Shown here piece by piece: positions 37,224 to 44,185 of a stretch of DNA of 44,185 nucleotides. The notes below the pieces were generated by a model that saw nothing but the letters and a program-made list of their open reading frames with translations, had not been told where the DNA came from and did not search any database. A program made the translations under genes and the position numbers. The DNA lies in NCBI GenBank assembly GCA_024281365.1, contig JAMXAU010000006.1, positions 1 through 44,185 on the forward strand. Reading direction: 5' to 3'. Numbering within the stretch: the first letter of the stretch is position 1; each line of letters begins with the position of its first letter. The stretch comes from Nitrospira sp. (GTDB lineage Bacteria > Nitrospirota > Nitrospiria > Nitrospirales > Nitrospiraceae).

Positions 37224-38804
37224 ATGGACATTCACGCGCTCCAACAGATCGTACACAAGACTCGGGATGCCCGGCGTAAGCAGACCATCCCCAAGTTTTC
37301 TCCGGCGGACCGGGACCAACTGATTCACAAGTACCATCCGGATTTTCGGGCCAGCGCCTATCGTCCGATTAAGTTCGGTCCGAACGAAGGCGACAAAACT
37401 GTCGTCGAGTTGGCGACCTTGCTTGAAGGCGACAGTTCCATTCAAGACAATGCCGATCTTACGCCTCAGTATACCTGCGATGTCCTGGTCATCGGTGGTG
37501 GAGGCGCGGGTTGTGCCGCGGCTTTGCACGCCCATGGCGCGGGAGCAAAAACCATTCTGGCCACGAAGCTTCGTTTGGGCGATTCCAACAGTGTGATGGC
37601 GCAGGGCGGGATGCAGATTTCCGTCGCGCCGGAAGATTCGCCGGTCACCCATTTCATCGATACGCTCAAGGGCGGGCACATGGAAAACGACCATGCCCTG
37701 CTCAAAGTCATGGTCGAAGATGGGCCGTCGATTGCGAAGTGGCTCTTGGAGTTGGGTGTGCTGTTCGATCGGCAGGCCGACGGGAATTTGCATGTGAAGA
37801 AGGGCGGGGGGAGTTCTAAGCCGCGCCTGTTGACCTGCTCGGACTACACCGGCCTCGAAATCATGCGTGTCCTCAAAGACGAAGTCATCAATCAAAAGAT
37901 TCAATTATTGGAGTTCGCGGCTGCCGTTGAACTGCTGAGCGACGGCCAAGGGGCCTGCACAGGCGCGATTTTTAAAGATCTCGACAATCAGCGGCATGTG
38001 GTGGTCGCCGCCAAGTCGGTGATTGTGGCGACCGGTGGCATCGGTCGGCTGCACATTCAAGGATTTCCAACAAGTAATCACTATGGGGCGACAGGTGACG
38101 GGCTCTGTCTGGCCTATCGCATGGGTGCCAAACTCGCGCATGTCGATACGTTTCAATATCACCCGTCAGGGGCGGTGTATCCGGAGCAGCTGATCGGTGC
38201 ATTGGTGACCGAGGGCATTCGTTCCGAAGGCGGGCATCTGGTCAATGCCAAGGGCGAACGGTTTGTGAATGAGCTCGATACTCGTGATGTCGTGTCGTCC
38301 TCCATCATTCGGGAATGTGAGGAAGGCCGCGGAATTCGTACCATGTCCGGCCGCGTCGGTGTCTGGCTGGATACTCCGCTCTTGGATGCCGAACATGGAC
38401 CAGGAACCGTCGAGAAGCATTTCCCGGCCATGATGATGCAGTTTGAGCGATTCGGGATCGATATTAGTAAGGATCCGGTCTTGATCTACCCGACGCTCCA
38501 CTATCAGAACGGCGGGGTGAAGATCGATACGAACTCGGAAACCAATGTGAAGAATCTGTTCGTGGCAGGCGAAGCGTCCGGGGGCCTGCATGGGCGAAAT
38601 CGACTCATGGGGAATTCGCTATTGGATCTCATGGTGTTCGGGAAACGCTCCGGCTTGACCGCTGCCGGTCGTGCTCAGTCGATGAAACAGGGCGCGCTGA
38701 CCCTCAAGCATGTGCAACAGTTCCGCGCGGAAGCCAAGAAGCACGGGAACGCCAGTGGTGTCATCTCGCCGATGATTCTGCCAGCGTACACGAGGAAAGC
38801 ATAG
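37224..38804 (+). CDS. frdA: Fumarate reductase/succinate dehydrogenase flavoprotein subunit
   Basis: 526 residues. FAD site CDVLVIGGGGAGCAAALHAH; substrate/active-site regions HYGATGDGLCLAYRMGA, FQYHPSGAVYPEQLIGALVT and EGIRSEGGHLVNAKGERFVN; C-terminal GGLHGRNRLMGNSLLDLMVF. Where SdhA/FrdA carry the His that binds FAD covalently (SHTVxAQGG), this protein has SNSVMAQGG, so FAD is probably bound non-covalently. An N-terminal extension of about 80 residues precedes the FAD domain. Together with frdB and with no cytochrome b gene, a soluble or otherwise coupled enzyme is suggested. Confidence 0.88.
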   Translation: MDIHALQQIVHKTRDARRKQTIPKFSPADRDQLIHKYHPDFRASAYRPIKFGPNEGDKTVVELATLLEGDSSIQDNADLTPQYTCDVLVIGGGGAGCAAALHAHGAGAKTILATKLRLGDSNSVMAQGGMQISVAPEDSPVTHFIDTLKGGHMENDHALLKVMVEDGPSIAKWLLELGVLFDRQADGNLHVKKGGGSSKPRLLTCSDYTGLEIMRVLKDEVINQKIQLLEFAAAVELLSDGQGACTGAIFKDLDNQRHVVVAAKSVIVATGGIGRLHIQGFPTSNHYGATGDGLCLAYRMGAKLAHVDTFQYHPSGAVYPEQLIGALVTEGIRSEGGHLVNAKGERFVNELDTRDVVSSSIIRECEEGRGIRTMSGRVGVWLDTPLLDAEHGPGTVEKHFPAMMMQFERFGIDISKDPVLIYPTLHYQNGGVKIDTNSETNVKNLFVAGEASGGLHGRNRLMGNSLLDLMVFGKRSGLTAAGRAQSMKQGALTLKHVQQFRAEAKKHGNASGVISPMILPAYTRKA

Positions 38805-38812
38805 GGAGCCTC

Positions 38813-38903
38813 TGGTAAATGGCTGATAGCGAATGGCAAAAAAGCCCCTCTGCTCTCAGTCTGTGCCATAAGGCCATTAGCCATCAGCTTTTAGCTCTTC
38901 GAG
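38813..38903. repeat. Palindromic repeat in the frdA-sucC gap
   Basis: AATGGCTGATAGCGAATGGC on the left and GGCCATTAGCCATCAGC on the right are approximate reverse complements; the centre is CCCTCTGCTCTCAGTC. Ends near the sucC ribosome binding site (GAGG). Confidence 0.6.
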
Positions 38904-38910
38904 GTTAAGA

Positions 38911-40089
38911 ATGAACGTTCATGAGTTTCAAGCCAAGTCGTTGTTCGCTCAATTCGGCGTGCCGGTACCGCGTGGAAAGGAAATTACGTCTCCTGAAGCG
39001 GCCACTGCTTGGGCCAATGAGCTGAATACACCCGTATTCGTGGTAAAGGCACAAATCCATGCCGGTGGTCGTGGGAAGGCCGGTGGAGTAAAAATCACGA
39101 AGGATAAGACAGCGGTGGCAGGGTTCGCGAAAGAGCTCATCGGCAAGACGCTGGTGACGCATCAAACAGGCCCCAAAGGGCGTCAGGTCCATCGTTTGTT
39201 GATGGAAGAGGGGGCGAACATCGCCAAGGAGCTGTATCTTTCGATCCTGGTCGATCGCGATACCGGCTGGCCGACGTTCATTGCCAGCACCGAAGGTGGG
39301 ATGGAAATCGAAGAAGTAGCCGCCAAGACCCCGGAAAAGATCATCAAGGAACCGATTGATCCTGCCGTGGGATTTCAGGGGTACAATGGGCGGAACATTG
39401 CCTTCGCGCTCGGGCTTCAGAATATCGAGCCGACGGCGATGAATCCATTCATCAAAATGCTGGGCAATCTGTACCGTCTGTTCATGGAGAAGAACTGTGC
39501 CCTGGTCGAAATTAATCCTCTCATCATCACGAAGGAAAAGACCGTCGTGGCGCTGGACGGCAAAGTCTCGTTCGACGACAACGGCCTTTTCAAGCATGAA
39601 GATGTGCAGAAGATGCGCGATCTGAACGAGGAAGAGCCGCTGGAAATCGAGGCGACCGCGAACAATCTCAACTATGTGAAACTGGACGGCAACATCGGTT
39701 GCATGGTGAACGGGGCTGGTTTGGCGATGGCCACGATGGACGTCATCAAGTTAGCGGGCAGCGAACCGGCGAACTTCTTGGACGTGGGCGGAGGCGCGAC
39801 GAAAGAGACGGTTGCCGCCGGCTTCAGGATTCTGCTGAAAGATCCGAACGTGAAAGGCATCTTTATCAACATTTTTGGTGGAATCGTGCGCTGTGAACGT
39901 ATTGCCCACGGTGTCATCGAAGCGGCCAAGGAAGTGAAGATCAACGTGCCTCTCGTGGTTCGACTGCAAGGGACCAATGCCGAAGAAGGTCGTAAGCTGT
40001 TGGCAGATTCCGGATTGAAGCTCGATGTCGCAAACGATCTGTGGGAAGCCGCCCAAAAAATTGTGAAACTGACAGGAAAAGCAGCGTGA
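38911..40089 (+). CDS. sucC: Succinyl-CoA synthetase beta subunit
   Basis: 392 residues. ATP-grasp subunit: MNVHEFQAKSLFAQFGVPVP, VKAQIHAGGRGKAGGVK, LYRLFMEKNCALVEINPLII and GNIGCMVNGAGLAMATMDVI, FLDVGGGATKETVAAGFRIL, GIFINIFGGIVRCERIAHGV. With SucD it makes succinyl-CoA in the reductive direction. Paralogous to aclB upstream, a relation expected for ATP-citrate lyase evolution. Confidence 0.96.
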   Translation: MNVHEFQAKSLFAQFGVPVPRGKEITSPEAATAWANELNTPVFVVKAQIHAGGRGKAGGVKITKDKTAVAGFAKELIGKTLVTHQTGPKGRQVHRLLMEEGANIAKELYLSILVDRDTGWPTFIASTEGGMEIEEVAAKTPEKIIKEPIDPAVGFQGYNGRNIAFALGLQNIEPTAMNPFIKMLGNLYRLFMEKNCALVEINPLIITKEKTVVALDGKVSFDDNGLFKHEDVQKMRDLNEEEPLEIEATANNLNYVKLDGNIGCMVNGAGLAMATMDVIKLAGSEPANFLDVGGGATKETVAAGFRILLKDPNVKGIFINIFGGIVRCERIAHGVIEAAKEVKINVPLVVRLQGTNAEEGRKLLADSGLKLDVANDLWEAAQKIVKLTGKAA

Positions 40090-40200
40090 GAATTGCGAGG
40101 CAGCCGAGACGCCCTTGTGCTCGCGCAACGCGCACCGGAGCGGTTCTCAGTATCCTTGCAATTGGCGGTGCTCGTTGCATGCGCGCAGTTAAGGGCGTGC
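40090..40200. repeat. Long imperfect palindrome in the sucC-sucD gap
   Basis: AATTGCGAGG (just after the sucC stop) pairs with CCTTGCAATT near 40155; CGCCCTT...GCACCG at about 40110-40136 pairs with CGGTGC...AAGGGCG near 40165-40200. Arms are about 30 nt. The gap also holds AAAAGGAG for sucD. Confidence 0.55.
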
Positions 40201-40246
40201 TCGACCACCTCGCTTGTGTGAGAGAATACGGAAAAGGAGTCGTATC

Positions 40247-41119
<873 letters not shown>

Positions 41120-41939
41120 GTGTCCTAGCGGACGGTATCAAACCTCTCCGTTCAGCTGGTTCCGTGAAGCAGCCTTACACGCCCATTCGCAGTGTGGTCA
41201 TAAACCCTGCACCACCGTCAAAAGGGATCAGTACCTCCGCCAGCTGGCTCAATCTGGATGTCTCGCAGGTTCCTCAGAAAGGCCATCCAGTAAAACCGCG
41301 GGAAGAGAAGACGTGGAGTCTGTCTGAACCCGTACGCAGCCCTAGAGCGACGAGAGATCGACGCCGGCTGGTTTTTTTTAACAGCATACCGGCTGCCTCC
41401 GAAGCAATCGAAGAGCGTATGGTGAACCGGTTTCTTCTCGGAAACATGCCAATCTCAATGTGAATGGCTGATCAAAGGTTGGTTGCAGCACCAACCGAAG
41501 CCGTTGAATCCAAGGTCCTTTATCAGGCGGTCGACTCCTGTGCCTTCCCCGCTCATAAATGATGCGGAAGCCAAGCTGTTAGAGCCCCTGATGAGCTCAA
41601 GAGCGGAGTGAGGAGGGGGAGGTCGGTTCGGAAGTCATCCAGAGACAGTTGGAATCCATCTCGATGATCTCAGGATGGCCAGATTGCCCATATTGGATTT
41701 ATCGATAGCTCCAATCCGTTTTATCTATTTTCAAAAATGAACGCGGGGTTGCTACTGTTGGCGCCGTTCGCCGAATGTATACGAAAGGAGTATCCCCTCC
41801 TGATCGCTCTGAGAGGCGGATGGGTGGACTCTTATGCCAAGAACCGCAACCGCCGAACCGGGGGTCGAGTCGATTCATGCACAGGCGCACTCGTCTCACG
41901 ACACAGACCAACGACGATCGACTGATCGATCTCAGAATG
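41120..41939. other. Long gap after sucD, no supported gene
   Basis: 820 nt. Several short frames exist (for example 41164-41463 plus, and 41737-41925 plus) but none has a recognisable domain, signal peptide or good ribosome binding site. A T8 run at 41371-41378 follows GCCGGCTGG without a convincing stem. GC-rich and low-symmetry; possibly decayed coding DNA or a long leader. Confidence 0.4.
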
Positions 41940-41992
41940 TGCAACCCCAATTAGTCTCAGACCATGGGTGCGTTACCGTAGGAGGACGATGA
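41940..41992 (+). promoter_or_regulatory. Conserved 5' leader of the beta-barrel genes (copy 1)
   Basis: The strings CCCAATTAGT and ACCATGGGTGCGTTACCGTA followed by GGAGGACGATGA recur at 42902-42947 and, diverged, at 43871-43919, each time directly before a barrel gene. Contains the ribosome binding site GGAGG. The strong conservation outside the coding frame suggests a regulatory or recombination role. Confidence 0.55.
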
Positions 41993-42880
41993 ATGAAAGC
42001 GAGAATGTCGGCGATGATTTGTCTCCTCTGTGTCCTCGGCTCAGCGGATCTCACCCGGGCAGAAGATCCGTACAGCCAACGGGTCGCCGATCCCTATGCC
42101 CTCTCAGATGGCCTCCCTAATATGTCCTCCGGGACGCTTGAGCCCTATCTATCATTTTTTGCGGGCGTAGGCATTCCGTTCAGTCAGGACGCCACGTTTA
42201 CGGACGGGACCTCGCCGAGGGTGGTCCAGGATGTCGACTACGTATCGAAATTCTCGCTCGGCGGCAACCTCGGAGTCTGGTTTCCCACCAGAAATAAACT
42301 GTTTGGATTCGATCTTGGCCTGGAACTCACCGGCTTTCTCTGGTATCCGGACGTGCATTGCTGTCAGGACAATTATAATCGGGATCCCGCAACGGGGGCA
42401 GGCACCTCGACGGAGATCTCAGGTCTCTACATCGGTCCCAATTTTCTGATTCGCTACCCCATTGCGATTTCCGAAGCCTATCCCAACGGGCGGTGGTTTC
42501 CGTACGTCGGGATCGGCGTGGGCATGCATCAGATGGCGATGAGGCCGGGTGGAGTCCACGGGGTGACGACATATTTTGCCCTTGATAATACACGTACGAA
42601 CCCTATCACCGAGCAACGGAATACGTCGGTGGGGTTTCAGGGTGTGGGTGGCATCAAGGCGCATCTTTTCAAGTACGTGGCGGGATTTATCGAGGTGAAG
42701 TATCTGCGTGCCCATCACGATGGGCTGGTGACGGATCGGTTCGGGGCATCCCCAATCCAATCGTTTCCCGGACCAAATGATCCAGTAGATGGCTATTTAA
42801 TTGTGAATCCCTATTCGTCCACGATCGATACGATCTTTGTGCATGCGGGCCTGTCGATTCACTTTGACTGGAAGCCTTAG
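41993..42880 (+). CDS. Outer-membrane beta-barrel protein, paralogue 1
   Basis: 295 residues. Signal peptide MKARMSAMICLLCVLGSADL then TRAED. Mature part of alternating aromatic/hydrophobic strands: FGFDLGLELTGFLWYPDV, IGPNFLIRYPIAISEAYPNG, WFPYVGIGVGMHQMAM and AHLFKYVAGFIEVKYLRAHH, ending in Phe-x-Trp-x-Pro (HFDWKP), close to the aromatic C-terminus used for barrel insertion. A Cys pair (HCCQD) may form a loop disulfide. First of three tandem copies, about 955 bp repeat unit. Function unknown; OmpW/OprG-like or OmpA-barrel-like fold is only a guess. Confidence 0.8.
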   Translation: MKARMSAMICLLCVLGSADLTRAEDPYSQRVADPYALSDGLPNMSSGTLEPYLSFFAGVGIPFSQDATFTDGTSPRVVQDVDYVSKFSLGGNLGVWFPTRNKLFGFDLGLELTGFLWYPDVHCCQDNYNRDPATGAGTSTEISGLYIGPNFLIRYPIAISEAYPNGRWFPYVGIGVGMHQMAMRPGGVHGVTTYFALDNTRTNPITEQRNTSVGFQGVGGIKAHLFKYVAGFIEVKYLRAHHDGLVTDRFGASPIQSFPGPNDPVDGYLIVNPYSSTIDTIFVHAGLSIHFDWKP

Positions 42881-42947
42881 AAAAATCTCAGATGTGCAAT
42901 CCCAATTAGTTTCTGACCATGGGTGCGTTACCGTAGGAGGACGATGA

Positions 42948-43823
42948 ATGAAAGCGAGAATGTCGGCGATGATTTATCTCCTCTGTGTCCTCGGCTCAGC
43001 GGATCTCACCCGGGCAGAAGATCCCTACAGCCAACGGGTCGCCGATCCCTATGCCCTCTCAGATGGCCTTCCCAATATGTCTTCCGGGACGTATGAGCTC
43101 TACTTTTCCGCCATGGCGGGCGTGGCGATTCCGTTCAGTCAGGATGCCACGTTTCAGGACGGGACCCAACCGGCGGTGATCCATGATGTCGACTATCAGA
43201 TGAAGCATTCATGGGGAGGCAACGCGGGGATCTGGTTTCCCACCAGAAGTAAGCTGGTGGGCTTCGATCTTGGCGTGGAACTCACTGGTTTTGTGTGGTA
43301 TCCGGACGTCGCCTGCTGTACGGACTTTTATAATAATGACCCCACGGGGAGTTTCCAAAGGGATGGGATTGCCAATCGAGGTACCACGACCGAAATATCA
43401 GCTGCCTATGTGGGCGCCAATTTCCTGCTTCGCTACCCGATGGCCATTTCCGAGGCCTATCCCAACGGGCGATGGTTTCCCTACGTCGGGATCGGGGTGG
43501 GCGCCCATCAGCTGGGGATGAAGCCGGGCGGAGCTCGAGGGCAACGTCTGTTAACTGCCGTCACCACTCAACGGGATACGACCGTTGGGTTTCTGGGGAT
43601 CGGTGGAATTAAGGCCCATCTCTTCAAATATGTGTCGGCGTTTGTGGAAGCGAAGTATGTTCATGCCCAGCACAACGGGTTGTCGACGGATCGGTATGGA
43701 AATTCCCCCGCCGGCGATCTAGCCTTTACCGGTGAGGGTCCGTTTGTGAATCCCTATGAATCGACGATTAATACGATCATGGTGCATGCGGGCTTATCAA
43801 TGCACTTTGACTGGAAGCCGTAG
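42948..43823 (+). CDS. Outer-membrane beta-barrel protein, paralogue 2
   Basis: 291 residues. The signal peptide and the following 25 residues are nearly identical to paralogue 1 (DPYSQRVADPYALSDGLPNM). Later strands diverge: FDLGVELTGFVWYPDVACCT, ISEAYPNGRWFPYVGIGVGA and ends again in MHFDWKP. The loop with the Cys pair (ACCTDFYNNDP) and the insert NRGTTTEIS differ in length. Same conserved leader and GGAGG site upstream. Confidence 0.8.
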   Translation: MKARMSAMIYLLCVLGSADLTRAEDPYSQRVADPYALSDGLPNMSSGTYELYFSAMAGVAIPFSQDATFQDGTQPAVIHDVDYQMKHSWGGNAGIWFPTRSKLVGFDLGVELTGFVWYPDVACCTDFYNNDPTGSFQRDGIANRGTTTEISAAYVGANFLLRYPMAISEAYPNGRWFPYVGIGVGAHQLGMKPGGARGQRLLTAVTTQRDTTVGFLGIGGIKAHLFKYVSAFVEAKYVHAQHNGLSTDRYGNSPAGDLAFTGEGPFVNPYESTINTIMVHAGLSMHFDWKP

Positions 43824-43919
43824 GGTCGTGCCAGATCACGTGATCGGCTGTGGGAGCTTCAGAATGCACAATCCCAATTCGTCGAAGCACATGGTTGCTT
43901 TACCGTAGGAGGAGAATGA

Positions 43920-44185
43920 ATGAAAGCAAGAATGTCGGCGATGATGTGTCTCCTCTGTCTCCTCGGCTCTGCGGATCTCACTCGAGCGGACGATCCCTAC
44001 AGCCAACGGGTCGCCGATCCCTATGCCCTCTCGGATGGTCTCCCGACGATGACTTCCGGGACGCTTGAGCCCTATCTGTCCGTGATGGCGGGTATCGCTC
44101 TGCCGTTCAGTCAGGACGCCACGTTTACGGGCGAGGGCCCAGGGTCTGGACTCCCGACGGTGGTCAAGGATATCGACTATCAGAC
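43920..44185 (+). CDS. Outer-membrane beta-barrel protein, paralogue 3 (cut by window edge)
   Basis: 88 codons visible. MKARMSAMMCLLCLLGSADL then TRADDPYSQRVADPYALSDG, very close to paralogues 1 and 2; after about residue 60 it diverges (FTGEGPGSGLPTVVKDIDYQ). Preceded by a diverged copy of the common leader and GGAGGAG. The rest lies beyond 44185, so the array may continue. Confidence 0.78.
   Translation, partial: MKARMSAMMCLLCLLGSADLTRADDPYSQRVADPYALSDGLPTMTSGTLEPYLSVMAGIALPFSQDATFTGEGPGSGLPTVVKDIDYQ

Noticed and set aside
41164-41463. Plus-strand frame of 99 codons after sucD
   Set aside because: No domain, GTG start without ribosome binding site, unconserved-looking composition.

Overview
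The window looks like a chromosomal segment of a Nitrospira-type bacterium (phylum Nitrospirota). This is inferred from gene content: a five-gene ferredoxin-dependent 2-oxoacid oxidoreductase of the kind known from Hydrogenobacter and Nitrospira, a two-subunit ATP-citrate lyase (aclB-aclA), aconitase, a monomeric NADP-isocitrate dehydrogenase, a fumarate reductase/succinate dehydrogenase pair without a membrane anchor gene, and sucCD. Together these are most of the reductive TCA cycle used for CO2 fixation. No rRNA, tRNA or CRISPR was recognised.

Layout. (1) 1-2.8 kb, minus strand: an imuB-like inactive Y-family polymerase overlapping an error-prone dnaE that runs off the left edge, with a palindrome just upstream. 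(2) 2.9-12 kb, plus strand: a housekeeping run with promoter and leader, rpsF-ssb-rpsR, then DUF177(yceD)-rpmF-plsX-fabH-fabD-fabG-acpP-fabF-rnc and an exported cyclophilin. (3) 12-14.2 kb, minus: a small membrane protein, a Cys/His-rich protein and an exported beta-propeller. (4) 14.2-16.8 kb, plus: folD-metF-panB (one-carbon and pantothenate metabolism). (5) 16.8-18.4 kb, minus: an MTHFR C-terminal-domain protein, queF and apaH. (6) 18.5-23 kb, plus: the five-subunit pyruvate:ferredoxin oxidoreductase operon with a good promoter and a strong terminator. (7) 23.1-28.5 kb: an accessory stretch with a multiply frameshifted Rsm22-like methyltransferase, an IS200/IS605-type element whose transposase has lost its catalytic tyrosine, broken small genes, an unexplained hairpin-rich block, two small minus-strand proteins, a small phosphatase and mutM. 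(8) 28.7-41.1 kb, plus: the rTCA cluster aclB-aclA-acn-icd-frdB-frdA-sucC-sucD. (9) 41.1-44.2 kb: an 820-bp non-coding stretch followed by three tandem outer-membrane beta-barrel paralogues, the last cut by the right edge.

The genes of (6) and (8) work together. Citrate is cleaved to acetyl-CoA and oxaloacetate by AclBA, acetyl-CoA is carboxylated to pyruvate by the oxidoreductase, and FrdAB, SucCD, Icd and Acn carry the carbon from fumarate back to citrate (the 2-oxoglutarate synthase step is not in the window).

Three features deserve attention. Most gaps inside the rTCA cluster carry imperfect palindromes built of short degenerate words. The FrdA flavoprotein lacks the usual covalent-FAD histidine. 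Clusters of single-base indels break acn, icd and the Rsm22-like gene; in the first two the hidden frames keep nearly all conserved sequence, so consensus errors are more likely than real decay.
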